DNA from: Astropecten irregularis
Taxonomy: Eukaryota; Echinodermata; Asteroidea; Paxillosida; Astropectinidae
DNA: 64,000 nt
Direction: 5' to 3'
NCBI GenBank assembly: GCA_963971285.1
Contig: OZ020246.1
Coordinates: forward strand, 7,671,217-7,735,216
A program made the translations under genes and the position numbers. This document shows, piece by piece, positions 34,633-47,000 of the stretch; position 1 is the first letter of the stretch; every line of letters begins with the position of its first letter. The notes under the pieces were generated by a model. That model was not told the origin of the DNA and ran no database searches. It saw nothing but the letters and a program-made list of their open reading frames with translations.

Positions 34633-35021
34633 TTAAAGGTAATTTATATCATAGGCCTACTTTGTGTTTTTTTTTTTAAGAAATACAGATTCATGGGCAA
34701 AAATATCAAGACAGATACAGTAACTGTCATCTGTGAAAATTCAGTCCCATACGGTGCCCATTTTTTAGAAAACAGTAAAAAAAAAACAGCCACAGTATTT
34801 CTTAAGTCTTTTCTCTTTCATTTTTGATCTTTTGAAAGATTTTTAAAAAAAAATTCGGTCGTTGTTTTACTAATTTCTGGATAAATACACCATTTCAGGC
34901 GGAAACATTTTAACGGTATGTTTCTACCACCACCATCTTCATACCCTGTAAGTTATACGTAAATATGTGAACGTTTCTGTTTTGGTTTCTTACCAAAGTA
35001 TGATACTACATGTACCTTTAA
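34633..35021 (+). repeat. MITE family A, copy A7
   Basis: TTAA both ends; ends slightly expanded (TAGGCCTA and ACATGTA inserted in the terminal repeats). Confidence 0.8.
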
Positions 35022-35278
35022 GGACCGTACATGGCGAACATGAACGCGAAGCAAACAAAACAATCTTTGTGCGAATTTTACACCTCAGTGAGCCTGTTCT
35101 CCTAGCTCTCTCCATGAATTATTTAAATCAATACATTTTTACTGAAGGATTTAACAGCGAACCGTAAATGATAGGCGAACACTAAATATGTGGACTGAGG
35201 TCTAATGAAACGAAGAGGAGCTTTTTGAAATAATGATTTAAAAGGGGGGGAATTAGACAAAGGAAAACATTTTATTTC

Positions 35279-35482
35279 TTTTAAAAGATCAAAAATAAAA
35301 GAGAAAAGACTCAAGAAATACTGTGGCTGTTTTTCACTGTTTTCTCAAAAAGTGGGCACCGTATGGGACTGAAATTTTCGAGTTTTTTACTCAGATAGAG
35401 TTTTTTACTCTATCTGTCTTGATATTTTTGCCCATGAATCTGTATTTCTTTGATAAAAACCCAAAAATGATATTACCTTTAA
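35279..35482 (-). repeat. Family A, copy A8, half element
   Basis: Starts in the central palindrome and runs to a TTAA end. Near 35380-35425 a duplicated GAGTTTTTTACTC unit forms a small hairpin that other copies lack. Confidence 0.75.
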
Positions 35483-37008
35483 AAGGGGAAAAGGCAAAGG
35501 AAACATTTTATTTCTCAACATGAAAATTATTCACCCGTCTAAACCAGGCATAGGTCTATATGCCTCGACTTGGATACCTTACTTGCTTTTATTAAACAAA
35601 AAACGATTTGTATCTTTGTTTGAATGCTCAAGTTACTTGAGGGCCCAGATTCATAAAAAAGAATTATCACAATGCGAGATTTTCAAAACCTTTCCCCATA
35701 GGCCTAATTAGAGGTATTTCCTGTAGACCGTTTCGGTTGTAAAATCCAACAAAATGACTGCAAGATGATGGATAAAAAGAGGAAATGGAAACAAGTAATC
35801 GGTTGCACGAACCAGCCTGAGTTTATAAGATAATAATACGACATTGGTTTGATTCATGGTCCTATTACATGGAACGGTCTCTGCGGCCCAGATTCGGCAG
35901 CCGAGCGGGAAGCATTACTATCGGCGTCGGAGTTAAGGGCTTCGAGTAACGGTCTGATGTTGTCTGTGTTTGTTTGGGTTAAAATGAGTTACGATCACGA
36001 TGATTCATACGTAAAGGAAAGGAAGGAGTTATTGAAAAGACTCATTCTTCTGCGTCCTTGTTCATCTCGCCTTTTAAGTGCCAACATTTTGAAGACTTTC
36101 CTGATGCTGTCGCGTTTGGTTCCTTGGACTACTCTTTCATCAGACTCGGTCGAGATTCATCACTTCTGTTTGTCTGGTCATGCCAGGCTGTCTGGCTTGC
36201 TATCGGTTGCTCTGTTTGTCTGTGTATGTAGGTCAATTGTTAGTGGGCTGGATTAGCCGCATGGATGGTTGGCTCTAGATTAGATAAGATGTGGCCGGCT
36301 GGACTCCGTGATGAGCCCGTGGACGCATCATAGTCCATGGTCCATGACCTCTTATGGTCATGTGTAGCTTACACTTTCAGTTTATTTGCTGCATCTCCCA
36401 CGGACGTGGCTGAGAAAATACAGTTGGTGTTATCGCAGCTCTGTCACCGCTAATCCGAATACACAAAGACATATGTTTTCTCCTTGATTTATGAGGAGCC
36501 AACTGGCTCTCGTATAATCATGAATCAACATCATCAACCGTCGTACTCCTATCTCCTCATCCGAGGGGCTTCATCTCTAACAAGCCCAGTCAGGAGAAGG
36601 TGATGCAGCCATCCAACTTACTGTCGTCACCTTTCAATCACGGTCATTAGCGCAGATGCACCTGGTCTGGGGCTTCGGTTTATATCATGGAGAGAGCGAT
36701 CGTGTTTGAAGAAGCGATTCTTCTCAGAGAGAGGCGAATCAAATGGGGGAGGTGGTGTGTGTGTGTGTGGGGGGGGGGGGGGATGAGAGGAGGAATTGTA
36801 CTTGTGACGGAAATCAGACGGTGTAACGTCTTACTTGACTGCATGGATGAATTGTCTGGAGTTTGATCCGGGCCGGGACAAAAAAGTGCACGGCTGAGGC
36901 CACGATATAGGCAAGGCAATTTCTTGAAGATAATGCAGGAAATGAAATCGGCAATTCGATGAAGCATGCATAGAGGCAAGTCTGATCTTAAGTTACCGGA
37001 CATAATGA
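35483..37008. other. Intergenic, no supported gene
   Basis: A 135-codon open frame at 35849-36256 lacks motifs and splice evidence and is not called. A GT repeat runs into a G-run at 36758-36781. Confidence 0.4.
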
Positions 37009-37859
37009 TTAACAGCACATGATTGGTAAAGGTCAAAGGACATCACTCATACTTTGTCTGATCAAACATGTACCGGGTACATGAAACAATAAACCTGTGA
37101 AAATTTGAGCTCAATCGGATATCTGAGTCACGAGAAAATAGCGATGAAACCCGACTCAATTTTTCTTATAAAACATGAAGAATGGTTTTGATCTTACCCC
37201 GGGATCGAAACTGTTTTCGGTCTTTGTTTTACCAATTTTTCTGGATAAATACAGCATTTCAGGTGGAAATATTTTAACGGTACATGTATGTTTCTACCAG
37301 CACCATATTCATACTTTTGAGTGAAAGGGAATACTAAAACAACTCAAGTGAGGGTGCATGTCCTTTATGTGCGTTCCAAAAATCGTTCGGACGAACGATT
37401 TTTGGAAAATACACTAACTCTTGGTTTCCTTGAAAAACCCAACATCTGATGAACCAAGATTTCCCATGGTGACTGTTTGCACTGTTTACGAACTGTTGCG
37501 TCCATTTTCTGTCTCAAACTCAAAGAAATACATATTCATGGGCAAAAATATCAAGGAAGATACAGTCAAAGTAATCTGTGAAAATTTCAGTCCCATACGG
37601 TTTCAACTTTTTGAGAAAACAGTGAAAAACGGCCACAGTATTTCTTAAGTCTTTTCTCTTTTATTTTTTATCTTTTAAAAGATCAAAAAGATTTTCGGTC
37701 GTTGTTTTATTAATTTCTGGATAAATACACCATTTCAGGCGGAAATATTTTAATGGTAGGTTTCTACCAGCATCATCTTCATACCCTGAAGGTTATAAGT
37801 AAATCTGTGAACATTTCTGTTTTGGTCTCTTACCAAAGTATGATACAATTAACCTTTAA
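37009..37859 (+). repeat. Compound A/B MITE cluster
   Basis: Begins at TTAA with a B-type left half (37019-37200), continues as A-like (37225-37310), then a B internal piece (37375-37520), then an A copy to TTAA at 37856-37859. Looks like elements inserted or recombined into one another. Confidence 0.7.
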
Positions 37860-39635
37860 GACCATGGAGGTATAAAATATGCTTACTCGGACCAAAACAA
37901 CAGGAAAAGGACGGCAGGTACACCCAATCATTATTGCAAAAACGGGTGGTGCCCGAGCATACACGGTATACACAATTAGATTTGAAATTATTGAACACCA
38001 TTCACCTTCAATCTTAATTTGCATTTTTTAATTAAAAAATATATACGACCATGAGATAGATGTCTTTGCTTTTGTGTCATTCCCCCAGAAATGTCGGTGA
38101 CATGTGCTACTACAATGATGCAAGTGACGCAATACTGATTACATCCTTTGGACATATTTTTTTTAATCAATCACTCAGAGAAGGAGAAAATAAATTTTGT
38201 TATTTGGCATCTTGTTAATTACAAATATACGCTGAGACGTATGAGTATAATGTAGACTTTGACCTGACTTTTGTGGCATCGAATTCGTGACGAGACTATG
38301 AACTGGAACGGGGGAAGTCAGGATTGATTGGGAAATAAACGAGGTTCATTCTCCTGGACACATGGTCCGCGTGATCCTGAATACAATTTGCCAAGAACTT
38401 GAGCAGGCAGTGGGGAAAAGAAAATGAATTCGCGAGACATCGGAGAACAGAACATTGTTTCAGCACAAAACGGGCCTCTTGGTCGGAACACTATGCTCAG
38501 TACAATGCACCGTGTGTTTACCCAGGACGTTTCGTTCGGTTGGCCACAGTTGCAAAATATCAATTTACGGCCTGAATGGACCTAGGAACGTGGAAAAATA
38601 AAACCCCTGGAATTAAATCCGGGACGTTGTTATGATGAACCCCGTATTGAAAAGTGCAAGGGAGTCTTGGATAAATAGGCCGTATACGCTTCAACCAACC
38701 AAAAAGGGGAGAAGACTCCTTTTTACCCATCACATCTTTCCTTGTCCGTATATCCAAAACTAATTTCGACAAAAGGAGTCGCGTTATGCAGGCTAGGCGC
38801 GCCGTCTTCAAGAATCAATCTTGTTGCACACGGTTTAGTGAAGATGGCTCCAATCAAGCTAAAGAGCGCATTACCAAAAATGTTCTCTTCCTTGCTTGTT
38901 CTTTTCGTTCTAAGTTTCCACCCACTTTCTCGCAGTCGGTCATTCCCGATTATACAAACCGTAGCAGGGGAAAGGCGATGAAGTGTTTTCGCGGGGATAT
39001 TTTTATCCGTGCCGTATCGCCAGGGGCCACGTTCGCTCCGATTCATGGTCAAACTTCCGCTCCTTGATATTTTCTTACGGTGACGCTGCGCGGCCGCCCT
39101 AGTGCTTTTCTTGTGCATTAAGGAGCGTGCATTTTTCACTGAGGACTGTGTGCTTTTCGGGTTGGAGAAAAAATATATATGCGATGATGGCTCCTTTGAG
39201 GGGGAAAGAAGAGTGCATGCACTGCAATCGCCTCGGTACAGTATGTGACAAGGGGGATGCAGCTAGCCCAGACACTGTGCTATATTTAACTTGTGCCAGT
39301 CCTTCTAAGTGTAAAGCTAGGCCCCCAGTTGGGCCTTTATGATAAAAACTGAAGGGCCAGTGAAAATACAAATATTGATCGGTGCAAAGCCCAAAGACAT
39401 GGAAAACAAAATGTGCATTAACTATTATATGTACCTGTTCTGACACGCTCCTTGCAGACGCCATCAGCGACGGGGTTTTGTCATGCAGATACATAACATC
39501 TTTCTATGGAGAGGCTCCGAGAAGGGTGTGAGATGCATTGTGATCTAAGCACTGTGTAATGAAAAATACCATAACACATATTATAATCATAACTAAAAAG
39601 AGGAAACGTTTCGACAACCTATTGGTGTTGTGCAT
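37860..39635. other. Intergenic, CpG-containing unique sequence
   Basis: 38300-39100 is less AT-rich with several CpGs (GGCGCGCC-like, GCGGCCGC) and may be a promoter or regulatory region. A minus-strand frame (38723-39139) and another with a possible donor at 39433 (39099-39494) are open, but neither has family motifs, so no gene is called. Confidence 0.35.
39604..39632 (-). repeat. Second GTCGAAACG hairpin motif, truncated by A10
   Basis: Minus strand reads CACAACACCAATAGGTTGTC then GAAACG, the same stem-GUC-GAAAC layout as the hammerhead-like motif at 8541, interrupted directly upstream by MITE copy A10. Confidence 0.3.
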
Positions 39636-39986
39636 TTAAAGGTAGCATAAACCAAAACAGAAATCTTCACAGATTTACCTATAACGTACAGGGTATAAAG
39701 ATGGTGATGGTAGAAACATACCGTTAAACTGTTTCTGCCTGAAATGCCGTATTTATCAAGAAAAGAGTAAAACCAGTGACCAAAATCATTTTTGATATTT
39801 TAAAAGATCAAAAATAAAAGAGAAAAGACTTAAGAAATACTGTGGCTGATTTTCACTGTTTTCTCAAAAGGTAGGCACCGTATGGGACTGAACTTTTCAC
39901 AAATGACTGTTACTGTATCTGTCTTGATAGTTTTGCCAATGAATCTGTATTTCTTTTATAAAACCAAAGCATGATACTACCTTCAA
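39636..39986 (-). repeat. MITE family A, copy A10
   Basis: TTAA on the left, TCAA (one change) on the right; full length. Confidence 0.8.
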
Positions 39987-40134
39987 GGGGACACAAGTGG
40001 TCAATATTGAACCTCTGTTTATAACAGCTTATGTTGAAAGCAAATTACATGTAAAAGAGATGAAAAATGTTTAAATTAAAATGAAACTGAACTGACAGCT
40101 GCATAACGTATCGATGATGGTTTTTTTTGTCAGT

Positions 40135-40363
40135 TTTTCTTAAGTCTTTTCTCTTTTATTTTTGATATTTAAAAGATCAACAATAATTTTGGTCACTGAT
40201 TTCATATAGGGCCTACTCTTTTCTGAATAAATATAGCATTTCGGGCAGAAATCAGTTAACAGTATGTTTCTACCATTACCACATTTATACCAAGTTATAG
40301 ATAAATCTGTGAAGAATTCTGTTTCAGTATGCTACCAAAATATGATAGTACATGTACCTTTAA
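40135..40363 (+). repeat. Family A, copy A11, half element
   Basis: Right half only, from the TCTTTTCTCTTTTATTTTTG segment to TTAA at 40360. Confidence 0.75.
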
Positions 40364-40870
40364 GGGATGGCTTAATTTTCGGTTATGGAGATAACGTAGA
40401 TTTGGGTCCGGGAGACGGAAACAACACGGCCGGCGTCGAAGCACATCACACCGCCCCTTTTGTTTCCAAATCCCCCGTAAAGGAACTCCCCAAGCACCCG
40501 TCTGAGATCTGAAATCCCTCACTATTATATACCAGACCTCGTATATACGTACTACGGATTAAATGTTCCGATATACTATGGCCATCAATATTGCATGAAC
40601 ACTTGGGAAAGGAGAGTGTGAATATTTCATAACAACATCGCCATTTATTTTCATGACCGTCGATCATCGGGCCTGATGGGAAGGGGTAGATCTCTCCCTG
40701 TATGTCAAGTAGGCAACGTGCATCCCATCCCATCCCATCCCATCCCATACGCGCCGCACACGTTATTCACCTAAGTGAAGAGGACTCTGTACTTTGCAAA
40801 AACCAAATGTTGCTCACAGAAACATTTTTATCCAAAAGCGATATTGTACCAATAGTGACTGAACTCTCTA
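40364..40870. other. Intergenic with CATCC microsatellite
   Basis: Five CATCC units at 40722-40747. Otherwise nothing recognised. Confidence 0.4.
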
Positions 40871-41096
40871 AATGCAAAAGAGTGAAAATAACCACTCGAT
40901 TAAAATCGAGTTATCCTTTATGATGGCTCTTCAAAAAGAGCGGTAATTATTTCACTCTTTTAGATTGATTTTCACTCCGGGAGTGAAAAATCATTCAAAA
41001 TGACGCAAACTTCACGCTAAAAGAGTGGAAGACAACTCGAAAAAGAAGTTGTCCCTCACATGGCTCTTCAAAGAGTGGCTTTTCACTCATTTGCAT
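40871..41096 (+). repeat. Inverted-repeat element, ATGCAAAAGAGTG ends
   Basis: Left AATGCAAAAGAGTGAAAA, right TTTTCACTCATTTGCAT. Inside, GAGTGAAA/TTTCACTC and GGCTCTTCAAA words recur in both orientations. About 226 bp. Confidence 0.7.
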
Positions 41097-44000
41097 AATC
41101 AATATTTGGGATTCTCAGGGCGGTTTGGCTTTACATTTTGGCGCTCGGTTTCCGTATTGCTACACACTGATACAGTTGTAACAGGCGCCCTTGGTCGGTG
41201 CCCTTTTGAGGTATGAAACCTAGAGACAGTGATTCAATAAAGAGCAGATTGGAAAGAGCAAAACCTTGGAATCTGTGCGCATTGTTACTGAGGAGGAAAA
41301 CGAAGACTTTGCAATGTGAAGGACGATACATGTGCATTATTTTGTTCTTATATATTTGGAAGGCGCGGCATTGAGAGCTCAGGTTCTGCATGCAGGGAGT
41401 CTTAAAAGGAACATTGAATCCAGGCAGAATAATTCACCCTGTGATTCTCACATCAGCTGCCCAGGATGCAGCCTTTTAATGCAGGTAATACCGACCGTCT
41501 GAGAGAAGACTCGTTAAAGGGCCATCGGCGCTTCCGTTCTTCAAAACTTCTGATCAGGAAACTAGGAGACTTTGCTCATCTTATGAGAAGGAGTGCGTAC
41601 ATCCGCCCGCCCATACAAGTGACATGAAAGGGTCTCTTTGGTCTACGCTTCTCACATGTCAGGCATTTTGCCTCTTAAAAAAAAAAGGTGACTCTTTTTT
41701 GTGTAACCATCGTCTCATTGAAAACGACCGATCGGATTGGAGAACACGCATGCATGTGCCCTAACCACTTGAGACAGAGGCTAAGATGCAAAATGCACTC
41801 ACTGGGGACCACACTGGAACAGGTTTATCCCACCGTATATAATTGAAGATACAGTACATGGTGGTTTTGTGATCAGAACATTTGGATAGACAAACATGAA
41901 ACAAAACTAAAGATGTAATCACCAAACTGTTGTAAACTAAATTTAGAATTAGTACAAAACTAATAATCACAGATGTTACTTGTAATTGCTCATTTATTTC
42001 GTTTACAGTTTTGTGTGTGGTAATATTGGTCATTTCAAAGCTTTATCATTTGGGGCGTCTTTTCACAATATTTTCATGACTAAATCCGGGGAGCACATAT
42101 AACATCAAAAATACGAAAGGAATTCTGATTTAAGAGTTTAGACACGAAGTTCACAAGACAGTCTGTCTCCGTACCTGGGCATCATTCCGAAGGGAGTATA
42201 TAGGAGCATGGAGCCACAGGCTATAGTTTGGGCCGGCACAGCATGATGGGGGTAAGCGAAGCAATAAGCCCACGGCGATATAGGCAAGGCTTGGGACGGG
42301 TCATTACACACCTTCGATCGTACACATACATGTACGTATCAGCATACCAAGATGCAATCGCAAATCACGTCTGGAGATGCGTTTTAATGTTATCAGGAAT
42401 ATCAGAAGGTATTTTTGGAGGATCATTGCTCTAGGAAAACAATGCCATGAGGTGATATTTATTTCATAACATGTCTATTTAAGGATACCTATACAATGGA
42501 GTTTAATGTCAAAGTTACAAAATACGGCGCAGCTTTAGAGTCGAGAGGAGGGGGGTAATCCTCGATGCATAGCTCCACCCACCCCACCCACCCTCTGTTT
42601 CCTACACTGGGAAAACAGCTCCAGCATCGGCCACACTCGCTTTGTTCCTACAGGGAATAAAACGCGAGAAAACACACTCAATCTTTGTTTTCGAATGGAC
42701 AGCTTACAGGCCTGCATCAACAATGAAGTGTATCTCTGTATTCTTCTTTCACAGCTCCGCATCCAAAAAAGCCAGAGTAGGACACACTTGAGGAAGACAA
42801 ATAAATAGATGTAACGGAGGAAGAGCGGACAAACACACTGAATATGACCCTAAGCTTCCACAACGGCGCATGTTTGTTGAGAATAAGGAGGAATTGACAC
42901 GCGTAGCTCTCGTGTATGTAGGCCTACATAAGAACCAAGACAAGTACCGCAGTGTTATATACACACGCCTGCAGATCGGCACAAACAAAATACAAAAACC
43001 AGGGCAGCCCAGGTATAAATGGTGTATAGCACAGAGAGGCCACGAAACACGCCGAAAGGCGGACAAGATGAAAGGTTACACCGCACGCTCTGATCCAGGA
43101 ACAAAGGTTGTGAAGGAAATCCAAGTCTCAGAGGCGTGTTGTAAAATGACCTGCTTGTCGCCAGACGAAAAGAGGTTTTCACTTGTTTTGCCATGACGGG
43201 GAGATTAAAAAACAACACGAGAGCAAATCAAATCACGGGAACGGAGAAAGAGTTCCAAAGCATGAGTGTTCCACTACGTACAAAAAAACATCGCGTGGGT
43301 GAAAGTGTGATTGCTAAATATTCCTGATTCAATACGCCAGGGACAAAAAAACAGAAAGGCCTGACTTTTTTTTTGTCCATGAGAAAAACAATATTCACTC
43401 TTCACAAATTGAAGAGGGAAAAAGAAGAAGCTTGCTCTGCGAAGTAATTCAGTAAAGTATTGTGAGCTTGGAATGAATAACCTTAGATATTACTGTTCGA
43501 TGCTTTTATATCTTGCAAGGTGTATTACAATTCCAAGTAACATCTTGAAACCTGCAACTATAAGCCGAGATGTTCGTATCAGTCAACGTAGACAGACACG
43601 GTCTCCGGGGGGTTTCCATTGAATGGCAAAATAAAATCAACAGAAAGAAATTCGATTTAGAAGAGGAGTTAGTTACTGATTTCAGGATGGATGTATCATC
43701 AGAATCCACGGTAGATTCGTCCTCGGCGAGACAGGGTTTCAGTGGAGAGTTTCGTTTTGGAATTTGGTTGGCATTGATGGCGCAAACCTTAACCAAGCAA
43801 TTCGATTTCTGATGAGATGTGAATGAATAGTTCCCACCTGTGCGTCGGAACAGAATCATTCCATCCGCGAGAAATTCCCCTCACGCTTCGCTCGGAGAAA
43901 AGTACACAATATCTCCCACCCAACAGTCCTAAAGAAATTGAATATAATATTAAAATTCGAGCGAGGGCTTCGTTTCATGGTTCATACACACGCAACCTGT

Positions 44001-47000
44001 CATAATGATATGCTGAGGCGTTAAACTTCACCAACGCTGAAACGAAGATTTATCACCAATTTATCATCTCTTTGGCTTTTTTTTCTCCACTCGAGATGAT
44101 TAAAATCTCGATTTCAAAGTGACTCACGGTCTCGTTTGGTTCTCTCAGCACCGATGCATTTCTCAATCTTGTCTTCTGCCAAAGACGGCAGATTTTAAAA
44201 GGAGGATGATAGAAGAAAGAGAACATAGATTAATACTTTTCTTCGAAGACGACGAGTATCGATGCCAACCGTCCTACTGCCGACAGCCCGGTAAATCTCA
44301 AAACCGCAATGCGCATGCAGGCAATAATTTTTTAAAGGGAGGGAAATTGATATATGGGGCATACCTTGTCGTCTGATGCAAATCTGTTGTCCTGCTCCCT
44401 GTTCGCTGTGACTTTACGTGACGTTTGGTCGAGTCTGGTGATTTTTGGGCGCCAACTTCATTCAATTTAAAAAAATTAGGCCGCCTAATTTATCTGGTTT
44501 CCGTGAGTGGGCAAAACTCATCAGGTATGTGTGCTGAGCGACTTCGATGAACGGTGTATATTGGAAGGCCTGTACACAAACCGGCAATTTGCAAAAAGAG
44601 GGGAAAGTGATTAGTGGGATGGCCAGGGCGGAAGCCGGTAGTTGTATTTCAAGGCAGCATTCAATCCAATCTGACAAAAGAAATCCAAATGTATTTGGCT
44701 ATGTACCTTTGAACTTGAAGGCAACAATAATAACAACATACGCAAATGAAGATTGGATACAAAATTGTGTTATGATGTTCGCCTAGCCAAAATGTTCGGT
44801 ATAATGGTGTTCGCTATAGCGGGGTTCCACTGTACTTGGTATGAATATTAATACGAAATTCTTTAATAGTATCCAAACCAAACCATGTTTATCAGAATAG
44901 TAATGTGTTTGTGGATGGTTGGTGACGTGCCTACGTGCTTGCCTGTATCGTTTAATCTAGAGGAAAAGTGCGTAATTGTGAGGGGCTTAAATCATTAATG
45001 ATACTAATGCAATAAAGTCGCTGGCACTCGGCATTAGTGCTCGGTTAGTTTGTGCGCGTAATTCGCCGAAACGCGATCGATGTGGGTGCACGTCGTCAAT
45101 ATATTACTATATTACGGTCCAGTATCGCCGACTATTGCCAGCAACGCCAATCGGTTCAAGCTGGGCGATTCCAATCACGATCTCACCAAGCCCCAGACTT
45201 ATTACTTTACTTGATAACGATTCAGCCAGTCACATCGATAAATGAACGGTGGTATATAATGCATGAGTCAGTCAGCGACTATTTATATTACGAGCCTTGT
45301 CTTGGAGGCAGGACTAATAAACACTATTTAGTTCTCCTTGGTCACCAGCTTGAGTAGAAGGGGATGGAAAGGGAGGATGTTGCAAGGTCATATCAACATC
45401 TGCTGTGATGTCTTTCTTCGTATATCGTATACACACCTCCATTCTCGTCACGGCGTGTCCCCGTTCTCTCCATTAGGCCCTATATATCCAGTCAACATCC
45501 GTCCTGTTTCTAACATCCTGTGTCTCTCCTTAGCTTCGCTTCCCCATCTTAAATTATGCATCCATTTCATGCCTTTTTATATAAAGGCAGACACATTAAG
45601 GTTGGTATACTAACACGATTGGCGTTGATGAATATTCATGGTAGGAAGGCAAAGACTTCTTATCTGGGATAATATACCGGCATTTTAGCACATTAAACAC
45701 ACATTCGTGAGAAGGAATCGGTCACGGAACTCTCCCTCTCGCTAAAGGGGCCATGACATACAATATTATCATTGGCTATATACCTATAACTACCAATAAG
45801 TCAACCAATAAGCATTTAATTATGCCAGTTATAAGAATGTCTTCAGCAAGACTTTATACCCAACGTCGTTACCCGGTCATGCGATAAAGAGGCGTATAGC
45901 CATGTATGATCTAGGACAAAAATGATTAAGGTCGAGCAAGCCTTTAACTATAGTTAGATTCCTTGTGTCGAATGAAATTAATGTGCGTGAATGCGTGATA
46001 ACAGGTACTTTTTAAGTAAATTTTTTACTCATTATGAACTTTGCTTTCTACGTTCAATACAGTATTCATAGAAATATAAGAAGACGTTCTAGTTTATGAT
46101 CGGGCCGTTTACTTTGATGGAGTGAAAGATCTGGCCTTTCTCATCATTGAGCCTATGAGTCATTTTTGGCGACATGAGACGATAGGCCTGTACATCATGC
46201 ACGCTCTCCGATGATGATTCTGATCGATGTCATGTCTTTTAGTGGAGGACACACTGATCTCCACGATGACAGATCAGTGACAGCCGATCATTACATGTCA
46301 CATGACTCTGCGCATGCCACGTGCGCATTTGGCGCGATACTTGCTTTGAATGAACAAAGCACGTGCAGGTGATATAGCTATGGCAATGTGATACTTAATG
46401 GTGTGGACATTTTATCGCGTTAAGACTGGAACTTAATTTCGACAAACTTAGAAAAAATATTCTCTCCATCACCTCTATACTCTGCGATTAAATTTCCCCT
46501 TGCTTCTCAGCCACTATCTTCCATCTGTTTTCCGTAATAGTCAACCACACTGCAAGTTCAATGAAGTTTGCCCCAATCGGTCTGGCAATATTCTCTTATA
46601 AGAGTGAGCCTACAGCATAGCCGAGGGTGGAGCAGCCTTGTTTCAAGACCACCGTGCTTACACGTGCTTGGCCATATGCATTTGCAGTGCCTATAATATT
46701 AGATTTAACTTAAGAGGCGCCCCGAATTGAATTTCCACGTTGTTAACCATTGCGCTGATCGATTCCATTTAGTCTGCGCTGAGACCAGAGAGAATATTGC
46801 CTTGCACGTCTCAGGAAATACTATGTATATTAAACTCTCAAGTGGCCATGAATCGTATAGCTAGATATTGACGTCTGGTACCAAGGCTAGACCAAATGCC
46901 AAGTGGGGCTAGATCCCTTAGGTATGTGCTTTTCACCTGTTGGTATAATTATACTCGCTGGACGTGTCTCCAGTCTGAGTCTGATCTCGTCATATACCTA

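Noticed and set aside
35849..36256. 135-codon plus-strand frame
   Set aside because: No signal peptide, domain or splice context; Leu/Ser-rich composition looks random.
36758..36781. G-run as G-quadruplex element
   Set aside because: Simple GT/G microsatellite; no spacing of G-tracts typical of a functional quadruplex.
38723..39139. 138-codon minus-strand frame in CpG-containing DNA
   Set aside because: Low stop density is expected from base composition; opposite-strand frames of similar length overlap and no motif is visible.
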